DNA of 7,682 nucleotides from an uncultured Xanthobacteraceae bacterium (GCA_955652195.1 CATPBC010000254.1:1-7682), one strand, 5' to 3'; positions 1-7,568 are shown, counted from the first letter of the stretch. Program-made: numbers and translations. Notes: generated from the sequence alone by a model not told the origin.

Positions 1-2388
1 CGCGGCCGGCTCGGCGGGTTCGAGCGCCGCCTCGATCACGTCCTCGACCAGATCGGCCCACACAAAGCGCAGCGCGTTGCGCGCCGCCTCGGGGATGTCC
101 TCGTAATCCCTCCGGTTGCGCGCCGGCAGGATGACCGCGGCGAGCCCCGCCCGCGCGGCGGCGATGACCTTTTCCTTGATGCCGCCGACCGGCAGAACGA
201 GGCCGCGCAGGCTGATCTCGCCGGTCATTGCGGTATCGCTGCGCACCGTGCGCTCCGTCATCAGCGAAACCAGTGCCATGAACATGGCGACCCCGGCGCT
301 CGGCCCATCTTTGGGGATGGCGCCGGCCGGCACGTGGACGTGGATGTCGCTCTTTTCGAAACGGCTCGGGTCGATGCCCAAGGAAGTCGCGCGGTTCTTC
401 ACGATCGACAATGCGGCCTGCGCGCTCTCGCGCATGACTTCGCCGAGCTGACCGGTGAGAATGAGCTTGCCCGAGCCGGGCACGCGCGTTGCCTCGATGA
501 ACAGGATGTCGCCGCCGACCGGCGTCCAAGCAAGCCCGGTGGCAACGCCGGGAACGCTGGTCCGCATCGCCGTTTCGCTTTCGAACTGCGGCGCGCCGAG
601 AATCGCGGCAAGATCGCTTCGCGTGATGCGGATCGGGCCGCTTTGGCCTTCGGCAATGCGCACCGCGGCATTGCGTAACGCCTGGCCGATCTGGCGCTCC
701 AAGCTGCGCACGCCAGCTTCGCGCGTGTAGTTCTGGATGATCTCGCGTAGCGCCTCGTCGTCGATTTCAACCTGCCCGGGTTTGAGCCCGTTCGCCTCCA
801 TCTGACGCCGGACCAGATAACGATGCGCGATCTCGAGCTTCTCGTCGGCGGTGTAGCCGGCGAGCGTGATGATCTCCATGCGGTCGCGCAGCGGGCCCGG
901 AATGGTGTCGAGCATATTGGCCGTGGTGATGAAGACAACGCGGCTCAAATCGAACGGCACACCGAGATAGTTGTCGCGGAACGTGTTGTTCTGCTCCGGA
1001 TCGAGCACTTCGAGCAAAGCTGCGCCGGGATCGCCCTGGATGCCGGCGCCAAGCTTGTCGATCTCGTCCAGCATCATGACGCAATTGCGCGAGCCGGCCT
1101 TGCGGATCGCCTGGATGATGTTGCCAGGGAGCGCGCCGATATAGGTGCGCCGGTGACCGCGGATTTCCGCCTCGTCGTGCACGCCGCCAAGGCTGACGCG
1201 GACGAACTTGCGCTCCATGGCGCGCGCAATCGATTGGCCGAGCGAGGTCTTGCCGACGCCGGGGGGCCCGACGAAGCACAGGATCGGAGCCTTGCCTTGC
1301 GGACTGAGTTTGCGCACCGCAAGAAACTCAATGATGCGCCGCTTGATCTTTTCGAGGTCGTAATGGTCCTCATCAAGGATACGGCGGGCCTGCGCGATGT
1401 CGATCGGTTTCTCCTCGGGCAGTTTCCACGGCAGCTCGATGAGCCAATCGAGATAGGTGCGCACCATGCCGTATTCGCCGGCCGCTTCCGGCATGCGCTG
1501 CAGCCGCCGCAATTCCTTGCGCGCCTGGTCTTCGACCTCCTTGGGCATGCCGGCATCGGTGATCGCCTTGTCGAGCTCGGCGATCTCGGCCGCCTTGCCC
1601 TCCTCGCCTTCACCGAGCTGGCGCTGGATCGCGGCCATCTGTTCGCGCAGCAGCACTTCGCGCTGGCGCTCGTCGAGCGCGGCCTTGGTTTGCCGTCCGA
1701 TTTCCTGCGATAGGCGCAAAATCTCGATGCGATGGGCGAGCATGCGCGAGACCTTGTCCATCCGCGCCGCGATGTCGACCGTCTCCAGGATTTCCTGTTT
1801 TTCCTCAGGCTTGATGTCCATGTAGGCGGCGGCGAGATCGGCGAGCGCCGGCGGCGCCTCGATCGATTGGATCGCGGCGAGCAAATCGGCGGGTACTTGC
1901 GGCAGCAACTGAATAGCTTCTACCGCTTGTGCTTTGAGGTTGACAAAGCGCGCTTCGATTTCGGATGTGCGGGTCTCCGCTTCCGGAATCCGCAGCACGC
2001 GGGCAACCAAAAACGGCCAGCCGCTGAGATATTCGACGATTTGAAAGCGCTGCTCGCCCTGACACACCAGATGATGGGCGCCGTCCGGAGTCGTGATGTA
2101 ACGCACGATATTGGCGAGCGTACCCATGCGATGCATGTCGATCGCGGTCGGATCTTCGACCTCGGCTGCACGCTGTAACAGGATGCCGACCTGGCGCTGA
2201 TCGCGCACGGCTTGTTGCGCCGCGGCGACCGATTTTGGCCGGCCGAGCGTGATTGGCAACACCATTCCGGGAAACACCACGGTATTGCGCACCGGCACGA
2301 CAATGAGCGCGTCGGGCGGCAAGGGTGGCGAGGGCGGCGCGCCGCCCACGGACGCGCTCTCCTTTGCGCTCAATTCTTGTTCAGCCAC
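1..2388 (-). CDS. lon: ATP-dependent Lon protease (LonA type), C-terminus cut by window edge
   Basis: This encodes a cytoplasmic AAA+ serine protease that unfolds and degrades misfolded or regulatory proteins. The frame is open for 796 codons to the window edge. Typical LonA proteins are about 780-810 residues, so only a short tail should be missing. Visible domains are an N-terminal substrate-binding domain (about 26-215, opening with a VVPVRNTVVFPGMVLPI-like segment), a helical linker (to about 330), the AAA+ module and the C-terminal protease domain. The AAA+ module has Walker A GPPGVGKT at 374-381 (Lys380) and Walker B LDEID with Asp441 and Glu442. The protease has catalytic Ser697 in PKDGPSAG and Lys740 in GGIKEK. 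All sit where E. coli Lon has them, offset by 18. The chosen start is a GTG at 2388, overlapping the end of hsp20 by 8 bp, with a weak GGAA Shine-Dalgarno 6 nt upstream. A TTG at codon 6 or GTG at codon 14 are alternatives. The overlap suggests translational coupling. Standard alphaproteobacterial lon neighbours (clpX, hupB) are absent, so this may be a second Lon copy; that is inference. Confidence 0.96.
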   Translation of the reverse strand, partial: MAEQELSAKESASVGGAPPSPPLPPDALIVVPVRNTVVFPGMVLPITLGRPKSVAAAQQAVRDQRQVGILLQRAAEVEDPTAIDMHRMGTLANIVRYITTPDGAHHLVCQGEQRFQIVEYLSGWPFLVARVLRIPEAETRTSEIEARFVNLKAQAVEAIQLLPQVPADLLAAIQSIEAPPALADLAAAYMDIKPEEKQEILETVDIAARMDKVSRMLAHRIEILRLSQEIGRQTKAALDERQREVLLREQMAAIQRQLGEGEEGKAAEIAELDKAITDAGMPKEVEDQARKELRRLQRMPEAAGEYGMVRTYLDWLIELPWKLPEEKPIDIAQARRILDEDHYDLEKIKRRIIEFLAVRKLSPQGKAPILCFVGPPGVGKTSLGQSIARAMERKFVRVSLGGVHDEAEIRGHRRTYIGALPGNIIQAIRKAGSRNCVMMLDEIDKLGAGIQGDPGAALLEVLDPEQNNTFRDNYLGVPFDLSRVVFITTANMLDTIPGPLRDRMEIITLAGYTADEKLEIAHRYLVRRQMEANGLKPGQVEIDDEALREIIQNYTREAGVRSLERQIGQALRNAAVRIAEGQSGPIRITRSDLAAILGAPQFESETAMRTSVPGVATGLAWTPVGGDILFIEATRVPGSGKLILTGQLGEVMRESAQAALSIVKNRATSLGIDPSRFEKSDIHVHVPAGAIPKDGPSAGVAMFMALVSLMTERTVRSDTAMTGEISLRGLVLPVGGIKEKVIAAARAGLAAVILPARNRRDYEDIPEAARNALRFVWADLVEDVIEAALEPAEPAA

Positions 2389-2800
2389 GATCTGTTCCAG
2401 CCTTTTGCAGAGTGACCACCAGGCAACCGGCCGCAGCCGCGCGGCGCACGCCGGCATAGCGGCCCGCCGGCAGCCGCAGGCGCCGGTAAAAGCGTCCCTG
2501 TGGTAGTTCGAGCCGGTGGATCGTCGCGGTGCGCAATTGCTCGGGCACGACACGCGTGCCAGCGATGACAAGATCGCCGTCCTCGATCAGGGCCTGTGCA
2601 TCGTCCGGATCGACACCCGGCAAAGCGACCAGCGCCAAGACTTCAAATTCGGTTTCCAGAATATCGACCGGCGGTTCCCAGGCCGGCAGTTGCGCTTGTG
2701 CGGCGGCCGGTCGAAACAACTCACGATGCAGACGTTCGGCGCGCGCCAGCATTTCGCACGCTTCCGACCACATCCAATCGCGGGGCACATCGTGGGCCAT
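2381..2800 (-). CDS. Hsp20/alpha-crystallin family small heat-shock protein
   Basis: This is a 139-residue ATP-independent holdase chaperone that should bind unfolding proteins in the cytoplasm. An amphipathic N-terminal helix (about 8-30) precedes an alpha-crystallin domain at about 41-133. That domain opens with WEPPVDILET, has the central LPQGRFYRRLRLP segment (99-111) and ends in AAAAGCLVVTLQK, the family's A-x-x-x-G-x-L signature. The tail after the domain is only about six residues and has no I-x-I motif, which many family members use to assemble oligomers. The ATG at 2800 is well supported: minus-strand GGAGGGG lies just 5 nt or so upstream. Its stop falls inside the start of lon, so the two are almost certainly co-translated. 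A heat-shock-type promoter lies directly upstream. The family call is firm; the client proteins and a specific gene name cannot be given. Confidence 0.9.
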   Translation of the reverse strand: MAHDVPRDWMWSEACEMLARAERLHRELFRPAAAQAQLPAWEPPVDILETEFEVLALVALPGVDPDDAQALIEDGDLVIAGTRVVPEQLRTATIHRLELPQGRFYRRLRLPAGRYAGVRRAAAAGCLVVTLQKAGTDRG

Positions 2801-2853
2801 GAAAACCCCTCCAGTGGGACCAATTTTATGTGTGGGGCCGGCGCGGGGAATTC
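2801..2853 (-). promoter_or_regulatory. Possible hairpin hiding the hsp20 ribosome-binding site in read-through mRNA
   Basis: In minus-strand RNA, GAAUUCCCC (2853-2845) can pair with GGGGUUUUC (2809-2801), with seven pairs and a UU/UU internal loop. CCGG just after the first segment can pair with CUGG just before the second. Together this would cover the Shine-Dalgarno region up to the start codon, somewhat like an RNA thermometer. It would form only in transcripts that begin upstream of the proposed heat-shock promoter, for example read-through from trpA, because the 5' arm overlaps the -35 box. Such pairings are common by chance in GC-rich DNA, and I do not recognise a ROSE or fourU family element. 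Confidence 0.22.
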
Positions 2854-2855
2854 AA
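2828..2855 (-). promoter_or_regulatory. Candidate RpoH (sigma-32) heat-shock promoter for hsp20-lon
   Basis: On the minus strand a TTGAA element (2855-2851) is followed, after 13 nt, by CCCCACACAT (2837-2828). The E. coli sigma-32 consensus is roughly CTTGAA, 13-17 nt, CCCCATnT, so both boxes and the spacing fit, with one clear departure in the second box (CAC instead of CAT). Transcription would start near 2820, giving a leader of about 20 nt that still holds the strong GGAGGGG ribosome-binding site. The location, in the gap after trpA and directly before a small heat-shock gene, supports the call. No experimental data are available here. Confidence 0.55.
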
Positions 2856-2948
2856 CCAGCGCATGATGTTGCAAGGAGGCAACCACCAAGCGACCGGCAC
2901 GATATCCGAGGACCAGCGCTGGCAACGACGGCCGGCTATGGCAGATTT

Positions 2949-3788
2949 CTACGCCCTGGCAGCAACACGCGCGCCGCGCACGCCCGCGGCGAGCGCCCGC
3001 GCGAGATCGGTAACCGCCGTGACGCTTGCCGAGCTTGGCTTCGCGTCGGGACCGAGACTCTGGCGCACGGCTTCGACCAGCGCCGCGCCCATGACCACGC
3101 CATCGGCGCCAGCAGCGATCGCACGAGCATGGGCCGCGGTGCGGACGCCGAAGCCGACACAGACCGGAAGCGTCGTATGGCGTTTGATGCGGGCGACCGC
3201 CGCCGTCACTTTTTCAGCATCCGGCGCCGCAGCGCCGGTGATTCCGGTGATCGAGACGTAATAGACAAAGCCCGAAGTGTTGGTGAGCACCGTCGGCAAG
3301 CGCTTATCGTCGGTGGTCGGCGTCGCGAGGCGGATGAAATTGAGCCCGGCCTTCATAGCCGGCAGGCACAATTCAGAATCTTCCTCGGGCGGCAGGTCCA
3401 CCACGATCAGGCCGTCGACGCCGGCGGCTTTGGCGTCGCCGAGAAAACGTTCGACGCCGTAGATGTAAATCGGGTTGTAATACCCCATCAACACCAGTGG
3501 TGTGGTGTCGTCGCCATTGCGGAAGTCACGCACGGCGGCGAACGTTATCTTCATATTTTGTCCGGCCTTAAGCGCGCGCAATCCGGCTGCCTGGATCGCG
3601 GGCCCGTCCGCCATCGGATCGGTGAACGGCATGCCGAGCTCGATGACGTCCGCCCCTGCTTTAGGCAGCGCTTTGAGGATCGCGACCGAAGTCGCATGAT
3701 CCGGATCGCCGGCCATCGTGAAGGTGACCAGCGCGGCGCGGCCTTCCTTCTTCAGCTCGGCAAAGCGCCGGTCGATGCGGCCGGTCAT
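2949..3788 (-). CDS. trpA: Tryptophan synthase alpha subunit
   Basis: The product cleaves indole-3-glycerol phosphate to indole and glyceraldehyde 3-phosphate, and the indole is channelled to TrpB in the alpha2-beta2 complex. It is a 279-residue TIM barrel, slightly longer than the 268 residues of the enteric enzyme. The catalytic acids are present as Glu50 (VIELGMPF) and Asp61 (DPMADGP), with the same 11-residue spacing as Glu49/Asp60 in Salmonella. The segment [15 protein letters not shown] and the phosphate-binding GFGVRT motif with [12 protein letters not shown] follow in the usual order. The ATG at 3788 overlaps the trpB stop in an ATGA, a classic coupling that helps balance the two subunits. 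The stop is TAG, and no convincing Rho-independent terminator follows in the 148-bp gap before hsp20. In relatives accD usually comes next; it is not here. Confidence 0.97.
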   Translation of the reverse strand: MTGRIDRRFAELKKEGRAALVTFTMAGDPDHATSVAILKALPKAGADVIELGMPFTDPMADGPAIQAAGLRALKAGQNMKITFAAVRDFRNGDDTTPLVLMGYYNPIYIYGVERFLGDAKAAGVDGLIVVDLPPEEDSELCLPAMKAGLNFIRLATPTTDDKRLPTVLTNTSGFVYYVSITGITGAAAPDAEKVTAAVARIKRHTTLPVCVGFGVRTAAHARAIAAGADGVVMGAALVEAVRQSLGPDAKPSSASVTAVTDLARALAAGVRGARVAARA

Positions 3789-5005
3789 CGCGCTTTGCTG
3801 CCAAGATGCCGCGACACGGTATCGAGGTCCTTGTCGCCGCGACCGGACAAATTGACCACCATCAAATGATCTTTGGGCTTGCGCGCTGCGAGCTCCAAGA
3901 CTTTGGCGATTGCATGGGCCGGTTCAAGCGCCGGAATGATGCCTTCGAGCTTCGACAACAGCGCAAAAGCGTGCAGCGCCTCGTCATCGGTCGCCGACAG
4001 GAACGTGACGCGGCCGACGTCATGCAGCCACGAATGCTCCGGGCCGATGCCCGGATAATCGAGGCCGGCAGAAATCGAATGCGCCTCGTTGATCTGTCCG
4101 TCCTCGTTCATGAGCAGATAAGTGCGGTTGCCGTGCAGCACGCCGGGGCGGCCGCCGGCAATCGAAGCGGCATGCATGCCGGTCTTAAGCCCATGGCCCG
4201 CGGCCTCGACGCCATAAATTTCAATGTCATTGTCGTCGAGGAATGGGTGGAACAGGCCCATCGCGTTCGAGCCGCCGCCGATACATGCGATGAGCGAATC
4301 CGGCAGTCGGCCCTCCGCCGCCTGCATCTGCTCGCGCGTCTCGCGGCCGATGATCGACTGAAAATCCCGCACCATCATCGGATAGGGGTGCGGGCCGGCG
4401 ATGGTGCCGATACAATAGAATGTCGACTCGACGTTAGTCACCCAATCGCGCAGCGCCTCGTTCATCGCATCCTTCAGCGTTTTCGCGCCGGATTCGACCG
4501 GTACGACTTTGGCGCCGAGCATGTTCATGCGGAAGACATTCGCTTTTTGCCGCTCGACATCGACCGCGCCCATATAGACGATGCATTCGAGTCCGAAGCG
4601 CGCGCATAGCGTTGCGGTGGCGACGCCGTGCATGCCGGCACCGGTCTCGGCAATGATGCGGTTTTTGCCCATGCGCCGCGCCAGCAGGATCTGGCCGAGC
4701 ACATTGTTCACCTTGTGCGCGCCTGTGTGGTTAAGCTCCTCGCGTTTGAGATAAATCTTGGCGCCGTTGCAATGGCGCGTCAGGCGCTCGGCAAAGTAAA
4801 GCGGCGACGGCCTGCCGACGTAATGGGTCAGATAGCCATCCATCTCTTTCTTAAAGTTGGGATCGACCTTCGCCGCGGCGTAGGCTTTTTCCAGTTCAAG
4901 CACGAGCGGCATCAGGGTCTCGGCGACAAACCGCCCGCCATAGATGCCGAAATGGCCATGCTCGTCAGGACCAGTACGGAACGAATTGAGTTGCTGCACG
5001 GTCAT
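3785..5005 (-). CDS. trpB: Tryptophan synthase beta subunit (PLP-dependent)
   Basis: The product condenses indole with L-serine to make L-tryptophan, using pyridoxal phosphate, in complex with TrpA. At 406 residues it has the normal length of the TrpB1 class. PLP is held by Lys98 in [10 protein letters not shown], the catalytic acid is Glu120, the phosphate loop is GGGSNA (243-248), and the ring-nitrogen Ser lies in LSGRGDKD near residue 387. All positions match Salmonella TrpB with an offset of 11. The carboxylate-binding loop reads GAGMHG (122-127), with Met125 where the enteric enzyme has Gln. The gene starts 13 bp after the trpF stop, with only a weak ribosome-binding site, so it is probably translated from the trpF message. 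It overlaps trpA by four bases. Confidence 0.98.
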   Translation of the reverse strand: MTVQQLNSFRTGPDEHGHFGIYGGRFVAETLMPLVLELEKAYAAAKVDPNFKKEMDGYLTHYVGRPSPLYFAERLTRHCNGAKIYLKREELNHTGAHKVNNVLGQILLARRMGKNRIIAETGAGMHGVATATLCARFGLECIVYMGAVDVERQKANVFRMNMLGAKVVPVESGAKTLKDAMNEALRDWVTNVESTFYCIGTIAGPHPYPMMVRDFQSIIGRETREQMQAAEGRLPDSLIACIGGGSNAMGLFHPFLDDNDIEIYGVEAAGHGLKTGMHAASIAGGRPGVLHGNRTYLLMNEDGQINEAHSISAGLDYPGIGPEHSWLHDVGRVTFLSATDDEALHAFALLSKLEGIIPALEPAHAIAKVLELAARKPKDHLMVVNLSGRGDKDLDTVSRHLGSKAR

Positions 5006-5018
5006 AGCCAGATCTGCC

Positions 5019-5687
5019 TTAAGCCACCGGGTGAACGTGTTGTACTTCCGCGATCCGCGCCGCGCGCACGAACGCGCGTATTTTGTCCTGATCCTTCACT
5101 CCCGGAGCGCGCTCGACACCAGAAGACACATCGATCCCGGGTGCCCGCGTGACGCGCAGAGCCTCGCCGAGATTATCGGCATCAAGACCGCCCGACAGCA
5201 TGAAAGGCACGCCAGGCTCCACATCTTGCAGAAGCTTCCAATCGAAGGTGTTGCCGAGCCCGCCTGGGCGGGTGGCCTCCCGCGGCGCGCGCGCGTCGAA
5301 CAACAGCCGGTCCGCGACAGCGGCATAACGCGCGACACGATCCAGATCGCCTTTAGCTGCAATCGGCAGCGCTTTCATGACCGGCAAGCCGAATATCTGC
5401 CGCAGCGCCTCGACTCGGTCGGTCGATTCCACCCCATGCAATTGCAGCATGTCGGGTCGCAAGGCTTCGATCACCGCTGAGAGATACTCCTCCTGCGCAT
5501 CGACCGTGAGCGCCACTTTTTGGGCACGGCCGCGAACCCGGCTGCCAAGCGCACGTGCGATTTCAAATCCGAGATGCCGCGGCGATGGCGGAAAAAACAC
5601 GAATCCCACCATATCGGCGCCGGCATCGAGCGCGGCGTCGAGGGTCTCTGGCGTCGAGAGGCCGCAGATTTTTACGGTCAGCGACAT
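5019..5687 (-). CDS. trpF: Phosphoribosylanthranilate isomerase
   Basis: The product converts N-(5'-phosphoribosyl)anthranilate to CdRP by an Amadori rearrangement, the third step of tryptophan synthesis. It is a stand-alone 222-residue TIM-barrel enzyme, not fused to trpC as in E. coli. The general base Cys8 (VKICGL) and general acid Asp131 (LLFDARAP) are present, followed by [21 protein letters not shown] and the phosphate-binding GIDVSSGVE. The ATG at 5687 gives the family's normal N-terminus, although no strong Shine-Dalgarno is visible before it. It is the first gene of the trpFBA run; the other trp genes (E, G, D, C) are not in this window, as is normal for alphaproteobacteria. Confidence 0.97.
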   Translation of the reverse strand: MSLTVKICGLSTPETLDAALDAGADMVGFVFFPPSPRHLGFEIARALGSRVRGRAQKVALTVDAQEEYLSAVIEALRPDMLQLHGVESTDRVEALRQIFGLPVMKALPIAAKGDLDRVARYAAVADRLLFDARAPREATRPGGLGNTFDWKLLQDVEPGVPFMLSGGLDADNLGEALRVTRAPGIDVSSGVERAPGVKDQDKIRAFVRAARIAEVQHVHPVA

Positions 5688-5705
5688 ATTGGTTTTGTTC
5701 GCCCG

Positions 5706-5734
5706 TTATTGTTCGCGCAGCCTCGACCGGCCAA
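5706..5734 (-). promoter_or_regulatory. Weak candidate promoter for trpFBA
   Basis: In the 116-bp gap before trpF the minus strand has TTGGCC (5734-5729), a 17-nt spacer and CAATAA (5711-5706). This is a loose match to a housekeeping sigma-70-type promoter with correct spacing, ending about 19 nt before the ATG. An imperfect GCCGG/CCGGC hairpin lies near 5770-5790 just after lapA, but it has no T-tract. I see no leader peptide rich in Trp codons and no clear attenuator. The genes could equally be read through from the lapA side. Confidence 0.2.
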
Positions 5735-5803
5735 ATCCTTGTTGTTGAAGCTGCCGTTCTACATCGCCACGCCGGCTTTGTCTTGCAAGCCCGGCTGAAC
5801 GCT

Positions 5804-6211
5804 TTAGCGGGGTGGCGGCCGCAATTGCAGCCGCTCCGACCCGGTCGGGCCCGCAGTGCCGCCAGGACCGGGAAAGCCGCCGCCGGTCTGTTTCAGTCCT
5901 TCAATCTCAATGTGCAAGTCCGAGATTTCGCGCTCCAGCCGGCGGGCCGTGCGGCGCCACCTTGCCTGTCGCAGCCAGGCGGCTATGCCGCCGATCAGGA
6001 CGCCGACAACCAGGAGGACAATGACGAGCGCAAACAACGGCAGCGTCAGCGACGCCGCCGGATGTTCCGAGCTGAACGGGTCGAGAGATACTGTAACGAT
6101 CTGCCGGTTCGCGACGGCGAAGGCGATGATAACAACGGCGAGCGGCACGAGAATGATTGCCGCGACGACCTTGCGGACTACGTTACCGGCCGATCGCGCA
6201 ACCTCGGTCAA
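5804..6211 (-). CDS. LapA-domain (DUF1049) inner-membrane protein
   Basis: This 135-residue protein has the layout of the LapA/YciS family. A first membrane helix lies at about 14-35, a short loop with an [12 protein letters not shown] segment at 35-46, a second helix at about 57-80, then a basic, helical segment (81-108) likely to form a coiled coil, and a Gly/Pro-rich tail. In E. coli, LapA works with LapB to control LPS synthesis through LpxC/FtsH. No lapB is visible here, so that role is only inferred. The start is a TTG at 6211, inside the ihfB stop (TTGA). No ATG lies further downstream in the frame, and the TTG gives the best N-terminus, with GAAGG-like purines just before it. Genes of this family often sit beside ihfB in proteobacteria. 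Confidence 0.8.
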   Translation of the reverse strand: MTEVARSAGNVVRKVVAAIILVPLAVVIIAFAVANRQIVTVSLDPFSSEHPAASLTLPLFALVIVLLVVGVLIGGIAAWLRQARWRRTARRLEREISDLHIEIEGLKQTGGGFPGPGGTAGPTGSERLQLRPPPR

Positions 6212-6498
6212 CCTTCGCCCGGCCGGTTAAGGCGTTCGCGCATTTCCTTGCCGGTCTTAAAGAACGGCACGCATTTTTTATCGACCGCGACATGGGCGCC
6301 GGTACGGGGATTGCGGCCGGTGCGTGCCGGGCGCTGCTTCACCGAAAAGGCGCCGAAGCCGCGCAGCTCAACACGATCGCCGCGCGACATCGCCGCGACA
6401 ATTTCCCCAAGAACAGCGTTGACGATGTTCTCGACGTCGCGCTGGTACAAATGGGGGTTCTGTGCGGAAATACGCTGAACCAGTTCCGATTTGATCAT
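6208..6498 (-). CDS. ihfB: Integration host factor beta subunit
   Basis: The product is a small DNA-bending nucleoid protein that pairs with IHF-alpha to make sharp bends at specific sites in promoters, origins and recombination sites. At 96 residues it has the family length (94 in E. coli). It shows the [10 protein letters not shown] start, the [21 protein letters not shown] beta-arm signature with the intercalating proline at 64, and the [15 protein letters not shown] helix at the end. HU and IHF-alpha are alternatives by family, but the sequence and its place next to sppA and a probable rpsA favour IHF-beta. The start codon at 6498 has a modest GGGGCGAG purine stretch upstream. The gene begins 56 bp after sppA, with no clear promoter in that gap. 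Confidence 0.95.
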   Translation of the reverse strand: MIKSELVQRISAQNPHLYQRDVENIVNAVLGEIVAAMSRGDRVELRGFGAFSVKQRPARTGRNPRTGAHVAVDKKCVPFFKTGKEMRERLNRPGEG

Positions 6499-6554
6499 GG
6501 CTCGCCCCGCCGCTGATTAGAATCCCGAACCAAGCCGCCGATGGAAAGCCACGC

Positions 6555-7535
6555 TCAGTTCGCATCGGCAGGGTGCCAAAGGGCCAGTAGACCGTCAAGG
6601 TTGAAACGCTGCACCGCCGTGGCCGAGCTCCACTGTTCGAGATGCTCGGCGAGCGTGTTTAGCCCTGCCGCATCGAGAAGCGCGAGCACCGCGGCGTGGA
6701 GGAATCTCAGGTCGCTAAGCCGGCTGTGCAGGTCGTAGTCGCGCACCGGCAGGTTCGTGTCTATGTTCTTTTCCTTTCCGAGCCATGCCAGCGCCGTCCG
6801 CTCGTCGCCGAGCTCGTCGATCAATTTGAGATTGACGGCCTGATGCCCGGTGAAAACGCGCCCGTCGGCGGCAGTCTGCAATTGCGAGTCCGTTAGATGC
6901 CGCCGATCTTGCACAATCGCTTTGAACCAGGCGTAGGAATCCTGGATGATCGAATCCAAAGCCGCCCGCGCCTCCGGACTTGTCGGTTCGAAGCCGTCGG
7001 GCGCCGCCTTGAGCGGGGTAGATTTCACCGATTCCACTTTCACACCGATCTTACCGAGGAGATCGGCGAGATTGGGATACTGGAACAGCACGCCGATCGA
7101 GCCGAGCAGTGACGTTTGCTGTGCCACGATGTGATCGCCGGCGAGCGCGGCGATATAACCGCCTGAGGCAGCTAAGCTATCGACGACCACCACCAGCGGC
7201 TTTTTTTCCCGCAGGCGCGACAGCGCATTGAAGAGCTGCTCCGAACCGGCGGTCGTGCCGCCCGGACTATCGACATGAATGACGACCGCGCGAGCGAGCG
7301 TCGAGCGCGCCAGCCGATCAAGCTGCTCGGCACGATACTGGTCGCCTCGGATCAAGCCCGACACAGTCAATCGCGCGATGTAAGGGCGCACGCCGAACTG
7401 ATAAGTGCGGTTGCCCGCCAGCGCGGCCACGCCGGCAATGCCGACCACGATCAGCGCAATGGTCGTCACGCGCCAGAAGCTGAGCTTCCGCCGCATGCGG
7501 CGGCGGTCGACGATGAGATCGGCATCAGGCGACAT
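6555..7535 (-). CDS. sppA: Signal peptide peptidase SppA, short (36K) type
   Basis: This is a membrane-anchored serine protease of the S49 family that degrades cleaved signal peptides at the cytoplasmic membrane. It has 326 residues and a single protease domain, so it is the short form found in Bacillus rather than the tandem-domain 67-kDa E. coli form. A basic N-terminus (RRRMRRK, 11-17) and one hydrophobic segment (about 20-41) form a signal anchor. The catalytic Ser124 lies in SLAASGGYIAA and the general-base Lys176 in STPLKAAPDGFEP; the 52-residue spacing equals that of B. subtilis SppA (Ser147/Lys199). HVDSPGG at 87-93 and TSLLGSIGV at 141-149 are also typical. The ATG at 7535 has GAGGAA 8 nt upstream, part of a duplicated 16-bp leader. 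The C-terminal 80 residues are less conserved. Confidence 0.95.
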   Translation of the reverse strand: MSPDADLIVDRRRMRRKLSFWRVTTIALIVVGIAGVAALAGNRTYQFGVRPYIARLTVSGLIRGDQYRAEQLDRLARSTLARAVVIHVDSPGGTTAGSEQLFNALSRLREKKPLVVVVDSLAASGGYIAALAGDHIVAQQTSLLGSIGVLFQYPNLADLLGKIGVKVESVKSTPLKAAPDGFEPTSPEARAALDSIIQDSYAWFKAIVQDRRHLTDSQLQTAADGRVFTGHQAVNLKLIDELGDERTALAWLGKEKNIDTNLPVRDYDLHSRLSDLRFLHAAVLALLDAAGLNTLAEHLEQWSSATAVQRFNLDGLLALWHPADAN

Positions 7536-7536
7536 G

Positions 7537-7568
7537 GCTTCTATTCCTCGATACTTCCATTCCTCGAT
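7537..7568 (-). repeat. Tandem 16-bp duplication carrying the sppA ribosome-binding site
   Basis: Two adjacent 16-bp units, 7537-7552 and 7553-7568, match at 14 of 16 positions. Each holds minus-strand GAGGAA. The near copy (7549-7544) is 8 nt before the sppA ATG and is the working Shine-Dalgarno; the far copy (7565-7560) is 24 nt before it. The far copy also contains an ATG that opens an 11-codon frame overlapping the sppA start, but its GAGGA abuts the ATG too closely for good initiation. The rest of the gap (7569-7646) shows a weak CCGATC/GGTCGG stem without a T-tract. Confidence 0.7.

Noticed and set aside
823..1713. Plus-strand open frame of 296 codons
   Set aside because: It lies wholly antisense to the AAA+ region of lon, with no family features; a shadow frame.
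2868..2883. GTTGC/GCAAC hairpin upstream of the proposed heat-shock promoter, considered as a CIRCE/HrcA site or terminator
   Set aside because: The stem is only 5 bp, does not match CIRCE (TTAGCACTC-N9-GAGTGCTAA) and lacks a T-run.
2913..2922. Perfect 10-bp palindrome CCAGCGCTGG in the trpA-hsp20 gap
   Set aside because: Too short, not followed by a T-tract and not a known operator I can name; expected by chance in GC-rich sequence.
2529..3869. Long plus-strand open frame of 446 codons
   Set aside because: It runs antisense across hsp20 and the whole of trpA, has no recognisable domain and is Arg/Asp/His-rich, as expected for the opposite strand of a GC-rich gene.
3806..4609. Plus-strand open frame of 267 codons
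   Set aside because: Antisense to trpB, whose frame has all catalytic residues; no independent support.
5555..6478. Plus-strand open frame of 307 codons
   Set aside because: It crosses trpF, lapA and ihfB on the opposite strand and is low-complexity Arg-rich; no plausible start signal.
6499..6554. Possible promoter between sppA and ihfB
   Set aside because: TTGG and TCTAAT-like words are present but not at usable spacing; read-through from sppA is simpler.
7525..7560. An 11-codon upstream frame overlapping the sppA start
   Set aside because: Its GAGGA touches the ATG with no spacer, so initiation should be poor, and it arises from the 16-bp duplication.
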